A program made the translations under genes and the position numbers. Positions 18,773 to 28,684 of a DNA stretch of 64,000 bases are shown here, one piece after another (positions within the stretch are counted from its first letter, which is position 1; each line of letters begins with the position of its first letter). The notes under the pieces were generated by a model, which was not told where the DNA came from, made no database searches, and worked only from the letters and a program-made list of their open reading frames with translations. Origin of the DNA: Devosia sp. A16 (GTDB lineage: Bacteria > Pseudomonadota > Alphaproteobacteria > Rhizobiales > Devosiaceae); assembly GCF_001402915.1 (NCBI RefSeq), contig NZ_CP012945.1:1002001-1066000 (forward strand), given 5' to 3'.

Positions 18773-19792
18773 CTATCCGGCCGCGCGCACCGGCCCGATC
18801 GAGCCGCGGCTGATCAGCGGGCACTCGATTTTCACCCGGCGCGGCGACGCGGCGGGCAGTTGCTCGTCGAGCAGCGTACCCACGGCCCAGCGCGCCATCT
18901 CCTCGTGCGGCAGCACCATGGTCGACAGCGGCGGGTCCATGTACTTGCTGGTCTCTTCGTCGTCGAAGCCGACCACCGACATGTCGTCAGGCACCCGCAA
19001 CCCTCGCGTCCGGAGCGCCGCATAGGCCCCCATCGCCATACGGTCGTTGAAGGCGAAGATCGCCGTCGGCGGCTCCGGCAGGTCCAGCAGCCTTGCCGTC
19101 AGCTCGCGCCCACCATGGATGGTCCAGCCGCCGCGCATGATCAGCTCTTCGTCGATCGGCACATCCCACGAGGCCAGCGCCTGCCGATAGCCGCGTTCGC
19201 GGTCGTCGGCGGCCTCGATCCAGCTTTCCCCCGCCAGGTGCGCGATGCGGCGGTGGCCGGCTCGCAGCAGCGCCTCGGTGGCCGCGTAGCCGCCGGTGAT
19301 GTCCGCCGGCACCACCGAAGGGTAGTCGCGTTTGGTATCGTAGCAGTTGAGCAGCACGGTCGGCACGTCGCGCAGCCGTTCCGGCACCTCGACGGGCCGG
19401 GTAATGAGACTGGCATAGAGCACGCCGATGATCCGGTTGCTCAGCAGCAGGTCGAGCGCGAGGCTTTCGAGCTTGGGGTCGGAGCGCGTCGAGAAGGTGG
19501 CGACCACCACATCCTGCAGCGCGGCTTCCTCGCGGGCCCCTTCGATGAACGGGGTGGCGAACGGCGTGGTGCTGATCTCATCGAGCAGCAGCCCGATGAC
19601 CCGCGTCCGGTTCTCCGGCACATGATGCTGCGGCCCCTTGCGATAGCCCAGCGCATCGGCCGCTTCGAGCACCCTGAGCCGCGTCGCCTCGGCAATCCGT
19701 GCGTTCGGGACCCGGTTGAGGACGAGCGACACAGTGGCCTGCGAGACCCCCGCACGCTCTCCGATTTCGATCATGGTCGGCCGCTTTGCCAT
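18773..19792 (-). CDS. LacI-family transcriptional regulator of the GH2 gene
   Basis: A 339-residue LacI/GalR regulator: helix-turn-helix IEIGERAGVSQATVSLVLNRV at the N terminus, hinge YRKGPQHH, then the sugar-binding domain. It is divergent from the GH2 gene, with two palindromic operator candidates in the 157-base gap. It most likely represses the GH2 gene and its own gene in the absence of a glycoside inducer. Start ATG 19792 gives the expected short N terminus. Confidence 0.92.
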   Translation of the reverse strand: MAKRPTMIEIGERAGVSQATVSLVLNRVPNARIAEATRLRVLEAADALGYRKGPQHHVPENRTRVIGLLLDEISTTPFATPFIEGAREEAALQDVVVATFSTRSDPKLESLALDLLLSNRIIGVLYASLITRPVEVPERLRDVPTVLLNCYDTKRDYPSVVPADITGGYAATEALLRAGHRRIAHLAGESWIEAADDRERGYRQALASWDVPIDEELIMRGGWTIHGGRELTARLLDLPEPPTAIFAFNDRMAMGAYAALRTRGLRVPDDMSVVGFDDEETSKYMDPPLSTMVLPHEEMARWAVGTLLDEQLPAASPRRVKIECPLISRGSIGPVRAAG

Positions 19793-19852
19793 GACGTCTC
19801 CGGCAGGTTCGGCAGAGCATTAGCAGCCCCGATGCCCCGGCGGCAACACGGC

Positions 19853-19869
19853 TGCTAAACTCATTAGCA
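19853..19869. promoter_or_regulatory. LacI operator candidate O1
   Basis: The 17-base sequence TGCTAA-N5-TTAGCA is a perfect inverted repeat of two six-base half-sites. It shares the GCTAA/TTAGC half-sites with O2 at 19919-19934. A further single half-site GCATTAGCA is at 19817-19825. All lie between the divergent LacI and GH2 genes, so they are probably bound by that LacI protein. Confidence 0.6.
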
Positions 19870-19918
19870 TTCCGAACATCTTGCCAGGCTGAAACAAAGC
19901 CGCTAGCCATGACGGCCT

Positions 19919-19934
19919 GCTAATAATTATTAGC
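19919..19934. promoter_or_regulatory. LacI operator candidate O2
   Basis: GCTAATAATTATTAGC is a perfect 16-base palindrome ending 15 bases before the GH2 ATG at 19950. A weak promoter-like pair, TTGCCA at 19881 and TAGCCA at 19904 with 17 bases between, would place the transcription start at about O2. A repressor bound here would block transcription of the GH2 gene directly. The promoter assignment is inference. Confidence 0.65.
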
Positions 19935-19949
19935 GTGAGGGAGAAAGAG

Positions 19950-22691
19950 ATGATCGGCGAAACTGGAGCCAGGGTCGGCGCGGACGCACGCGAGGAAATT
20001 TCGCTCGACGGCGCGTGGCGCTTCCGCCTCGACGGCCACGGCGACTGGCGCAACGCGACGGTCCCCGGCCCCTGGCAGGCTGAATTCGCCGACCTGCGTC
20101 ACGCGATCGGCAAGGCCATCTATGCCCGGCAGCTGTCGATCCCGGCGGCCTGGCAGGGGCGCGAGATCGCCCTCCGCTTCGGCGCGGTGAACTATTTCTC
20201 CGAAGTCCGCCTCAATGGTCGCGTGCTCGGGACGCATGAGGGCGGCTACCTGCCCTTCGAGTTGGTGATCCCCGAGGATACCCCGACCGAAAGCGCGCTT
20301 GAAGTCCACGTCACCCTGCCCAGCGGCGACGCCGACGCCTACCCCGACTATCCGTTCGGCGAGATCCCGCACGGCAAGCAGAGCTGGTACGGGCCGCTGG
20401 GCGGCATCTGGCAGTCAGTGAAGCTGATCGCGCGCGACCGACGGCACGTTGCCCACGTGGCGATCGACGCCAACCCCGACAGCGGTGAAGTCGCGCTGGG
20501 GCTGACGCTTTCGGCCGCCGCGGCGGGAGCCACGGTGCGCGCCACGGTGGGCAGCGTCACCGCCGAGACCACCGGCACCTCGCTGACCCTGCAGTTGAGC
20601 TCCCCAGCCCTGTGGTCGCCAGAGGCACCGAACCTCCATGCACTGAAGCTCGAACTGCTTGCCGGCGGTGAAGTCGTCGACACCACGACGCACCGCTTCG
20701 GCTTCCGCAAGATCGAGACCCGCGACGGCAAGTTCTTCCTCAACGGTGAACCGCTCTACCTGCGGGGGGCGCTCGACCAGGACTACTATCCCGACGGCAT
20801 CTGCACCCCGCCGTCGCTCGGCTTCATCGAGGATCAGCTGAAAAAGGCCAAGCATCTGGGCCTCAACCTGCTGCGCGTCCACATCAAGGTGCCCGACCCG
20901 CGTTACTACGAAGCCGCCGACCGGCTGGGCGTGCTGATCTGGACCGAGATTCCCAACGTGCAGTATTTCAGCGCCGCCGCCGCGCAGCGCCTGCGCGACA
21001 CCATGGCCGGCATCATCGCCCGCGACGGCAACCATCCCTCGATCATCGCCTGGACCATCATCAACGAAGACTGGGGCACGCGGCTGGTCGAAAACGCCGA
21101 CCATCGCCAGTGGCTCAAGGACACCTATGACTGGCTGAAACAAAGGGATCCGCGCCGCCTCGTCGTCGACAACTCGGCCTGCATTCCCAACTTCCACGTC
21201 AAGACAGACATCAACGACTATCACTATTACCGCTCGGTCCCGGAGCGCCGCGCCGAGTGGGAGAAGCTGACCGAGGAATTCGCCAGCGCCGCCGACTGGA
21301 CCTGGTCACCCCATGGCGACGGCGAGCGGCGCGGCGACGAGCCGCTGGTGGTCTCCGAGTTCGGCGTCTGGGGCCTGCCGCATCCCGACCAGGTGAAAAC
21401 CGCGGCCGGCGAAGAGCCCTGGTGGGCCGAGACCGGCGGCAACTGGGGCGATGGCGCGGCCTACCCGCACGGCATCCAGAACCGCTTCCAGACCTACCAC
21501 CTCGACCGGGTGTTCGAGAGCTTCGGCGACTTCATCACCGCTGTGCAGTGGTACCAGTTCGCCAACCTCAAATACGAGATCGAGTCGATGCGCGCCCATG
21601 CGCCGATCCAAGGCTATGTCATCACCGAGATGACGGATGTGCACTGGGAGGCCAACGGCCTGCTCGACATCAACCGCAACCCGCGCGCCTTCCACGATCG
21701 CTTCGCCGAGATCAACACCGACACGGTGATCGTGCCGCAGCTCGAGCATCATGCGGTGACCTCGGGCCAGAGCATCGCGTTGCGCCTCAAGGTTGCGACG
21801 GGTGGCAAGGCGATACCATCAGGTGCGACGCTCAGCTGGTCGGTCGATGGCGCAAGCGGCAGGCTAGATGTGCCCGCCACCGAGGGCCTCGCGGTCGCCG
21901 ACCTCGGCACCACCACGATCACGCTGGGCGGCGATGCCCGTGTCGCTTCGATCGCACTACGGCTCGAAGCAGGCGGCAAGCTCCTCGCGAGGAACGAAAT
22001 CCAGGTCTCGGTCTACGGCAAGCGCACGGCCGCCTCGGTCAAGATCGCCGCGGCCAGCGCCGAACTCGCGGCCTACGCCAAGGGACTTGGCTATGCGATG
22101 ACCTCGGATGCGGCAGCCGCCGACCTGATCCTCGCTCATGCGCTCGACGCCACCGACATCGAGGCGATGCGCCGCGGCGCGCGCTACCTGGTGCTCGCCG
22201 ACGGCTCGGTGGAGACGCATCGGAACCTCAGGACCGATCCGCCGCGCGCCGAGCCGCCGACCATGCCGGCCGGCAAGGAACGGGCACGCCACCTCGGCGC
22301 CGAAACGCAGCTGCCCAATATCGGCCTGGTGCTGCGCGACGGCACGCTGTGGCGTGGCGACTGGATCGCCAACTTTTCCTGGATCAGGCGCAACGGCGCC
22401 TTTGCCGCCCTGCCCGGCGGCCCGTTGCTCGACCTCTCGTTCGACCGCGTCGTACCGCACCACGTGCTGACCGGCTTCCGGTCCTGGGAATACGAGGGGT
22501 TGATCGATGCCGGAGTGGTCATCGGCTGGATCAACAAGCCGGCCGCCACCATCGCCCGCCGCCGCGTCGGCAGGGGCGGCCTGGTGGTCACCACCTTCCG
22601 TCTGCTGGGCGATGCACCGGGCGCCGATCCCGTGGCCGCTGCGCTGTTCGACGGCCTCGTCGCCACCGTAGCAAAGCTTGCGGTCGATTGA
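19950..22691 (+). CDS. GH2 glycoside hydrolase (beta-galactosidase/beta-glucuronidase family)
   Basis: A 913-residue GH2 enzyme. Domain order is the jelly-roll sugar-binding domain (about 15-180), an immunoglobulin-like domain (about 180-275), then the TIM barrel (about 280-600). The acid/base glutamate is in WTIINEDWG and the nucleophile probably in PLVVSEFGVWG. The C-terminal 300 residues add further beta-domains. There is no signal peptide, so it is intracellular. ATG 19950 has GAGGGA upstream; an in-frame GTG at 19935 overlaps the operator and is less likely. The substrate (beta-galactoside, beta-mannoside or beta-glucuronide) cannot be told from sequence. Confidence 0.9.
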   Translation: MIGETGARVGADAREEISLDGAWRFRLDGHGDWRNATVPGPWQAEFADLRHAIGKAIYARQLSIPAAWQGREIALRFGAVNYFSEVRLNGRVLGTHEGGYLPFELVIPEDTPTESALEVHVTLPSGDADAYPDYPFGEIPHGKQSWYGPLGGIWQSVKLIARDRRHVAHVAIDANPDSGEVALGLTLSAAAAGATVRATVGSVTAETTGTSLTLQLSSPALWSPEAPNLHALKLELLAGGEVVDTTTHRFGFRKIETRDGKFFLNGEPLYLRGALDQDYYPDGICTPPSLGFIEDQLKKAKHLGLNLLRVHIKVPDPRYYEAADRLGVLIWTEIPNVQYFSAAAAQRLRDTMAGIIARDGNHPSIIAWTIINEDWGTRLVENADHRQWLKDTYDWLKQRDPRRLVVDNSACIPNFHVKTDINDYHYYRSVPERRAEWEKLTEEFASAADWTWSPHGDGERRGDEPLVVSEFGVWGLPHPDQVKTAAGEEPWWAETGGNWGDGAAYPHGIQNRFQTYHLDRVFESFGDFITAVQWYQFANLKYEIESMRAHAPIQGYVITEMTDVHWEANGLLDINRNPRAFHDRFAEINTDTVIVPQLEHHAVTSGQSIALRLKVATGGKAIPSGATLSWSVDGASGRLDVPATEGLAVADLGTTTITLGGDARVASIALRLEAGGKLLARNEIQVSVYGKRTAASVKIAAASAELAAYAKGLGYAMTSDAAAADLILAHALDATDIEAMRRGARYLVLADGSVETHRNLRTDPPRAEPPTMPAGKERARHLGAETQLPNIGLVLRDGTLWRGDWIANFSWIRRNGAFAALPGGPLLDLSFDRVVPHHVLTGFRSWEYEGLIDAGVVIGWINKPAATIARRRVGRGGLVVTTFRLLGDAPGADPVAAALFDGLVATVAKLAVD

Positions 22692-22797
22692 ATGTCCCCG
22701 CAGCGGAACGCTCCCGGCGAACGGCCGCATAACGGCGCCGTCGGCATAGCCGGCGCGCTCGTCGTCTGACAATGTGATCGCGCCCGCGCGGCCAGGG

Positions 22798-22813
22798 TTA
22801 AGGAGTGCTTAAC
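22798..22813 (+). promoter_or_regulatory. CtrA box (TTAA-N7-TTAAC)
   Basis: TTAAGGAGTGCTTAAC matches the full CtrA consensus TTAA-N7-TTAAC. It lies 44 bases before the diguanylate cyclase ATG. The same bases are part of a perfect 8-base inverted repeat, GGGTTAAG at 22795-22802 and CTTAACCC at 22808-22815. CtrA is the master cell-cycle regulator of alphaproteobacteria, so the downstream gene may be under cell-cycle control. Binding is inferred from consensus. Confidence 0.6.
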
Positions 22814-22856
22814 CCGCTTCGACAACGATATCACTGGCAACGGGGATCGCTGCGCG

Positions 22857-24101
22857 ATGGGTCTGGCACTTCTCACCGACGAGGCGTTCGAGCCTGCCGC
22901 GGACCACCAGCGGCTGGCGGCGCTCGAGCGCTACGACGTGCTCGATACCGGCCGCGAAGAGGCCTTCGATCGGATCGCGCGGTTGATCAAGCTGGCCCTC
23001 GGCGTCGAAGTGGGCATCGTCTCGCTCATGGACGCGCACCGGCAATGGTACAAGGCAGTCGATGGCTTCTCGACCGATGAAGTGCCGTTGCAGAGCGCCT
23101 TCTGCAAGCACCTGCTGGTCGACCCCACCCCGATCGTCGTGCCCGACGCGACGCTCGACGAGCGCTTTCGCGACAACCCCTATGTCAAGGGCGACCCGCA
23201 TGTGCGCTTCTATGCCGGGGCGCCGCTGACCACCAGCGACGGCTTCCATATCGGCTCGGTCTGCGCCATCGACTCCGCCGTTCGCAGTTTCGGCCCGCGC
23301 GAAAAGGCCATCCTTACCGAACTGGCGCATGTCGCCATGAACGAACTGGAGTTGCGGCGCCTCGCCGCGACCGATGCCCTGACCGGGGTTTCGAGTCGGC
23401 GCGCCTTCAAGGACGAAGCCGGCAAATTCGTCGCCCTCGCCCGCCGCCATCGCAGCGCGCTCAGTTGCATTGCGCTCGATCTCGACCACTTCAAGTCGGT
23501 CAACGATACCTATGGCCACGCCGCCGGCGACCAGGTGCTTGCCGCCGTATCGCGGCTGGTCGGCGAGCAGTTGCGCCGCACCGACCTGTTCGGCCGCCTC
23601 GGCGGCGAGGAGTTCGCGGTGCTGCTGCCGCATACCGACCAGCACCGCGCCTGGGAAGCGGCCGAGAAGTTGCGCGCCGCGATCCGGACGCTGAAGATCC
23701 CCGGCAGCCACCCGCCGATCGCGGTGAGCGCCAGCCTGGGCATCGCCAGCCTCGATCCGGTGGGCGACGATGTCGACAGCCTGCTGCAAAAGGCCGACGA
23801 GGCGCTCTATGCCGCCAAGCGGGGCGGCCGCAACCGCAGCGCCGTCTGGCAGCCTGCCGGCACCACGGTGCAGGCCGAACGCCGTCGCGTGCTCAAGGCC
23901 GGCCGCCTCATCTTCATGAACCGCCACGCGGTAGCCGACTGCACCGTGCGCGCGTTGTGGGAGAACGGCGCCGAACTGCTGCTGAGTTCGACGCGCGATA
24001 TCCCCGACGCCTTCACCTTGCAGATCCGCTCCGACGCTGTCGAATGGGCCTGTGAAGTCACCGGCCGAACCGAGCAGCGGCTCATCGTCCGCTTCGTCTG
24101 A
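22857..24101 (+). CDS. Diguanylate cyclase with GAF, GGDEF and PilZ-like domains
   Basis: A 414-residue cytoplasmic signalling enzyme. A GAF sensor domain covers about residues 20-165. The GGDEF domain (about 170-325) has the active motif GGEEF at 249-253 and an intact inhibitory site RRTD at 240-243, five residues before it. It should make cyclic di-GMP from GTP with product inhibition. The last 80 residues look like a PilZ domain: an RRR cluster near the start and DCTVRALWENGAEL where PilZ has D-x-S-x-x-G. The serine of that motif is replaced by tryptophan, so c-di-GMP binding is doubtful. No neighbour is co-transcribed. Confidence 0.9.
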   Translation: MGLALLTDEAFEPAADHQRLAALERYDVLDTGREEAFDRIARLIKLALGVEVGIVSLMDAHRQWYKAVDGFSTDEVPLQSAFCKHLLVDPTPIVVPDATLDERFRDNPYVKGDPHVRFYAGAPLTTSDGFHIGSVCAIDSAVRSFGPREKAILTELAHVAMNELELRRLAATDALTGVSSRRAFKDEAGKFVALARRHRSALSCIALDLDHFKSVNDTYGHAAGDQVLAAVSRLVGEQLRRTDLFGRLGGEEFAVLLPHTDQHRAWEAAEKLRAAIRTLKIPGSHPPIAVSASLGIASLDPVGDDVDSLLQKADEALYAAKRGGRNRSAVWQPAGTTVQAERRRVLKAGRLIFMNRHAVADCTVRALWENGAELLLSSTRDIPDAFTLQIRSDAVEWACEVTGRTEQRLIVRFV

Positions 24102-24803
24102 CACGCCGGCTGTCGCACGTGCCGCGAGGGACGAGAATCCCGGCCTCATGCACGCCGATGTTACCGATCGCACATTATTTTTGCGCGTTGATACACAGAC
24201 TTGGTAAAACCAAAAAAAGTCCCGCACATTCAAAGCGCTTCGAGATGTCGAGCGAATTTCCTGCGCGAGGGGCGCTTCGAACTACCATTCCAGCTGTTGA
24301 CTCAACCCCCACGCGCGTCTAACGCTTGAGAATATTGGGAGAAAAGCCGGGCGCTCTGGAGGGAGTTGCCGGTTCCATGGGGGAGACGCCAAGCCAATGC
24401 CGCAGGGCAAGATCTGACTGTCCGATGGACGGGAAAAGCGAGACGCCAGGCATAGCGTAGCGGTGGCCCGACCATAGGCCGCCGTCGGACTATGCTGCGC
24501 CGTAACCGCCCAATCGGGCGCGGCGCGACAGCGAAGGCTCGCAGGACCCGGTCCGATCTTCCAGCAGGAGATCGGCGGACAGAGCAGACCACCCGAGGCA
24601 ATGATGGGACGACCGGTGCGCATAGCGCGTCCGCGTTGTCCCGGCCAGGCCGAACGCCCGCTCCCAGGACATGATCGCAGGATAACAAGATTATCTTGAG
24701 GAGGTGTGGGGCGTAACCGGGTCCATGGGACCCACAATTCAAACATCGGTCGCCGACAAGGCGACGCTTTGCTTTCGTCGACAGTCAAGGGAGACTCTGT
24801 CAC
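24102..24803. other. 702-base gap without a recognised gene
   Basis: Between the diguanylate cyclase and the peptide-type binding protein. No frame here has a convincing start, ribosome site or recognisable product on either strand. Bases 24160-24250 are AT-richer than the rest and hold a small TTGGT-AAA-ACCAA inverted repeat (about 24202-24214) followed by an A run. This part is the likeliest site of the promoter for the downstream operon. The remainder, 24260-24700, is GC-rich and could be a degraded gene or a long leader. Confidence 0.5.
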
Positions 24804-26600
24804 ATGGTCAAACGTAGAACAATCACAGCGGCACTGCTGGCGCTCGGCGTCATGGCATCGCCGCTGGCAGCGCTGGCGCAAAGCCCGCTCGCTGCCACAG
24901 CGCCAAAGGAAATCGCTCCGGCGACTCCGCTTCCGGATGTGCCGCGCAACCAGACCGTGGTTCTGGGCTGGGGCGTCGCGCTGTCGTCGCCGATCGGCGT
25001 CACCAATCCGTGGGCGCTCCCCGGCTATACCCACCAGGAAGGCAATGCCTTCATGTGGGAGCCGCTGATGTACTTCGCCATCTTCAAGGGCGAGTACGTT
25101 CCGTGGCTGGCCGACAGCATGGAATATACCGACGACACCTTCACCGCGCTCGAGATCAAGCTGAACAAGGACGCCAAGTGGTCTGACGGCACCCCCGTCA
25201 CCGCCAAGGACGTCAAGTTCACCTTCGATGGCCAGCTGAACAATAACAAGCTGCCCTACAACGCGCACTTCACCCAGTTCGTCTCGTCCACCGACATCGT
25301 CGACGACCTGACCGTGAAGGTGAACTTCAAGGCCCCGGCCCCGCGCTTCAAGTTCGAGGTGCTGACCGAGAAGTTCGATACCGGTATCCCGATCGTGCCG
25401 GCCGACTGGCTGTCCAAGCAGCCCGACGTCAACATGGCGCCCGGCAGCATCGATATCCCGCACTCGGGCCCGTATGACCTGAAGGCGTGGAACGCTAACC
25501 AGAAGATCTTCGACTACCGTCCGGACTGGTGGGCGGTCAAAGCCGGCCGCATCGCCGAGCCGGCCGTCAAGCGCGTCATCATCGCCAACATCACCGGCGT
25601 CTCGATGGACACCGTCGCCCAGCGCGTCGTGAACAACGAGTTCGACTCCGCCCTCGACATGCGCTCCTCGGTTATCGGCAACATCCTTGCCCAGAACCCG
25701 GAGATCACCACGCATACCGGTTCGGAATCGCCGTTCGGCTATCTCGACTGGTGGCCGAACTCGCTGTGGATGAACACCCAGCTGGAGCCGTACAACGACC
25801 CCAACATCCGTCGTGCCATGAGCCTCGTCATCAACCGCGATGTCATCAACGACATCCTGTATGAAGGCGCTCCGATCGCGACCATCTATCCGTTCCCGCT
25901 CTACCCGAACCTGCAGGCCTTTGCCGACTCGCCCGCCGTCAAGGCGCTCGAGGAGCAGTACCAGCCGCGCCTGTTCGACCCCGAGCAGAGCGGCAAGCTG
26001 ATGACCGAAGCCGGTTACACCATGAACGGCGACGGCCTATGGGAGAAGGATGGCAAGACCATCGACGCCACCATCCAGGGCTTCGAAGGCATCCACTCCG
26101 ACATCGTGCCGATCCTGGTCGAAATGCTTCGCCAGGGCGGCTTCGACGCCGCGATCAACTTCGGCCCCGATGCCTACCAGAACATGGCGGACGGCAAGGC
26201 CGGCCTCTACATGTTCGGCCACGGCGCATCGCTCTACGACCCGTTCGAGGCTCTGAACCTCTTCCACGGCAAGTACAGCGAAGCCATCGGCACATCGGCC
26301 GGCAACAACCGGTTCTCGCGCTACAAGAACCCCGAGTACGACGAAATCCTCGACTCGATCGCCCCGCTCTCGTCGGACGATCCGAAGTTCCAGGAAGGCG
26401 CCGCCAAGGCTCTGGGCATCTACTGGCGCGATACGATCGATATTCCGATCATCCAGTGGCTGCACCGCATCGCCTACAACCAGCACTACTGGAAGAACTG
26501 GCCGACCGCCGCCAACCCCGCAATGGGCACCAACGGCGCGTTCTGGGCTCACACTGGCCTCCTGGTCATCACCTCGCTGCAGCCGACCGGCGCGCAGTAA
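24804..26600 (+). CDS. Peptide-type ABC transporter substrate-binding protein (family 5)
   Basis: A 598-residue periplasmic binding protein of solute-binding family 5. The signal peptide is MVKRRTITAALLALGVMASP, with cleavage after ALAQ. Family features include LEIKLNKDAKWSDGTPVTAKDVKFTF near residue 112 and conserved C-terminal aromatic segments. The class transports peptides, but members in soil alphaproteobacteria and Thermotogales often bind oligosaccharides. The downstream genes of this operon are sugar-acid and sugar enzymes, which supports a glycan substrate. It is the first gene of the operon. Confidence 0.93.
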   Translation: MVKRRTITAALLALGVMASPLAALAQSPLAATAPKEIAPATPLPDVPRNQTVVLGWGVALSSPIGVTNPWALPGYTHQEGNAFMWEPLMYFAIFKGEYVPWLADSMEYTDDTFTALEIKLNKDAKWSDGTPVTAKDVKFTFDGQLNNNKLPYNAHFTQFVSSTDIVDDLTVKVNFKAPAPRFKFEVLTEKFDTGIPIVPADWLSKQPDVNMAPGSIDIPHSGPYDLKAWNANQKIFDYRPDWWAVKAGRIAEPAVKRVIIANITGVSMDTVAQRVVNNEFDSALDMRSSVIGNILAQNPEITTHTGSESPFGYLDWWPNSLWMNTQLEPYNDPNIRRAMSLVINRDVINDILYEGAPIATIYPFPLYPNLQAFADSPAVKALEEQYQPRLFDPEQSGKLMTEAGYTMNGDGLWEKDGKTIDATIQGFEGIHSDIVPILVEMLRQGGFDAAINFGPDAYQNMADGKAGLYMFGHGASLYDPFEALNLFHGKYSEAIGTSAGNNRFSRYKNPEYDEILDSIAPLSSDDPKFQEGAAKALGIYWRDTIDIPIIQWLHRIAYNQHYWKNWPTAANPAMGTNGAFWAHTGLLVITSLQPTGAQ

Positions 26601-26615
26601 AGTCGACCAACGACA

Positions 26616-26643
26616 TCGGGGTGCGCGTCCGCGCGCACTCCTC
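26616..26643 (+). other. Hairpin between binding-protein and permease genes
   Basis: GTGCGCG-TCCG-CGCGCAC forms a 7-base perfect stem at 26621-26638, with weaker pairing outside it. It sits 20 bases after the binding-protein stop, without a T run. It may protect the upstream message from decay and lower downstream expression; this is inference from position. Confidence 0.4.
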
Positions 26644-26766
26644 CCCAAGCGGGATCAGGACGTCGGAGACCTCTCCGGCTCGATCTCGCCAAACACCAAG
26701 ACGTAGAGCCGGCCGCGATGCGCCAAGCGTCGTCCCGCTCTGATCCACCGCGCCGGAGTTGACCGA

Positions 26767-27765
26767 GTGAACTTCAAGCTGATTGCCAAGCGCCTCTCTT
26801 TCCTGGTTCTGGTCATCTGGGCCGCATCCACGATCGTTTTCTTCATCCCCCGCCTCAGTCCCCGCAACGCCATCCGTGAGCGCTTCGCCGAACTGGCGCG
26901 TTCCGGCGGCTTCGCTCCGGGCGACATCGAAAAGCTCATCGCCAACATGAACGAGCAGTTCGGTCTCGATAAGCCGCTGCTCGAGCAGTACTGGAACTAT
27001 CTGGGCAACATCGTCCGCATGGATTTCGGCTATTCGCTGAACCGCTATCCGGCGACCGTCACCGACATCATCGCGCAGGCCCTGCCCTGGACCTTCTTCC
27101 TGCTGCTGGTGACCACCATTCTCAGCTTCGTCATCGGCAACCTGCTGGGCGCCATCTCGGCCTGGCCCAAGGCGCCGCGCTGGCTGCGCGGCATCGCTAC
27201 CCCGTTCGTGCTGCTGACCGGCGTGCCGCCGGTGATCATGGGCGTGCTGCTGCTGTTCTTCATCGGCTTCCGGCTGAAGCTCCTGCCGCTGGGCGGCGCC
27301 TACTCGATCGGCGTGGTGCCCAACTGGTCGTTCGACTTCGCCCTCGACCTGCTGCGCCACCAGTTGCTGCCGGGCCTGGCGCTGATCCTAGGTTCGGTCG
27401 GCGGCTGGGTGCTGTCGATGCGCGGCATGGGCGTCACCATCCAGGGCGAGGACTATGTGAACTTCGCCGAGCACAAGGGCCTGACCGGAGGTCGCATCTT
27501 CCGCGACTATTACCTGAGGAACACCTTGCTGCCGCAGGTGACCGGCCTCGCGCTGGCGCTCGGCACGGTGGTGACCTCGGCCATCATCGTCGAGGGCCTT
27601 TTCGGCCTGCCGGGTCTCGGCACGGTGCTCAACAACGCCATCCGCGCCAACGATTTCCCCGTCATCTACGGCATCGTGCTGTTCATCACCATCGCCATCG
27701 CCGTGCTGATGGCGGTGCTGGAGTTCATCTACCCGCTGCTCGACCCGCGCGTGCGTAACCAGTAG
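26767..27765 (+). CDS. Peptide-type ABC transporter permease, DppB type
   Basis: A 332-residue inner-membrane permease. It has the N-terminal membrane helix (LSFLVLVIWAASTIVFFIPRL) and the long periplasmic loop of DppB-type proteins. The cytoplasmic coupling loop is followed by the conserved end motif VEGLFGLPGLGTVLNNAI. The start is GTG 26767. It follows the binding protein by 166 bases and precedes the DppC-type partner by 11 bases. Confidence 0.94.
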   Translation: MNFKLIAKRLSFLVLVIWAASTIVFFIPRLSPRNAIRERFAELARSGGFAPGDIEKLIANMNEQFGLDKPLLEQYWNYLGNIVRMDFGYSLNRYPATVTDIIAQALPWTFFLLLVTTILSFVIGNLLGAISAWPKAPRWLRGIATPFVLLTGVPPVIMGVLLLFFIGFRLKLLPLGGAYSIGVVPNWSFDFALDLLRHQLLPGLALILGSVGGWVLSMRGMGVTIQGEDYVNFAEHKGLTGGRIFRDYYLRNTLLPQVTGLALALGTVVTSAIIVEGLFGLPGLGTVLNNAIRANDFPVIYGIVLFITIAIAVLMAVLEFIYPLLDPRVRNQ

Positions 27766-27776
27766 GAACCGGACAA

Positions 27777-28684
27777 TTGACCACAATCGTTGCAACTTCG
27801 GCGCCCGAAGCGGCGGTCCAGCAGCCCGGAAGATTGACCCTCCTGCTGCGCTATTTCAACCGCAACCGGGGCCTCGCCGTCGGCCTGATCATCCTCATCG
27901 CGCTGGTGCTGTTCACCGTCATCGGCCTGATGACCATCAATCCCAAGCAGGCCTACCCGCTGTCGGTGGCGACCAAGCAGCCGCCGAGCCTCAAATATCC
28001 GTTCGGCACCGACTTCTTCGGCCGCAACCTCCTCGCCGCGATGGTGGTGGGCATGTGGCAGACCGCCGTCATCGGCGTCATCGCCGGGGGCCTCGGCACC
28101 CTGATCGGCGTCGTCCTTGGCTTCACCTCCGCCTATTTCGGCGGCTGGATCGACTCCACCATCCGCACCATCTGCCAGATCCTGACGCCGATCCCGGTGC
28201 TGCTGATCCAGGTCGTGGTCGCCGGTTCCCTCGACAAGCGCGACGTCACCATCGTCACCATGGCGCTGATCGTGGTGATGCTCGCCTGGATGGGCCCCAC
28301 CCTGGTGATCCGCGCCCAGGTGCTGACCATGAAGGAACGACAGTTCGTGGCGGTCGCCAAGCTCTCCGGCGTCAGCGACATCGCCATCATCTTCAAGGAG
28401 ATCCTGCCCAACCTCTTGCCGTTCATTGCCGCGGCCTTCGTTGGCCAGGTGTTCTCGGCGGTGTTCGCCTCGTTCTACCTCGCGGTGCTCGGCCTCGGCC
28501 CGCTGCGTGAGCCGCTCTTGGGCAACATCATCTGGGCGGCGCAGCTGCAGGGCGCCTTCTTCAACGGCTGGTGGTGGTGGCCGATCGGCCCCTCGATCGC
28601 GATGATCCTGATCCTGGGCTCGCTCGCCCTCATCAATATGGGCCTCGACGAACTGGCCAACCCGCGCGTGCGGCGGACGGAGTA

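Noticed and set aside
24282-25715. Minus-strand frame covering the 24.3 kb gap and the binding protein start
   Set aside because: Most of it is antisense to a clear binding protein, and the part in the gap has no recognisable domain.
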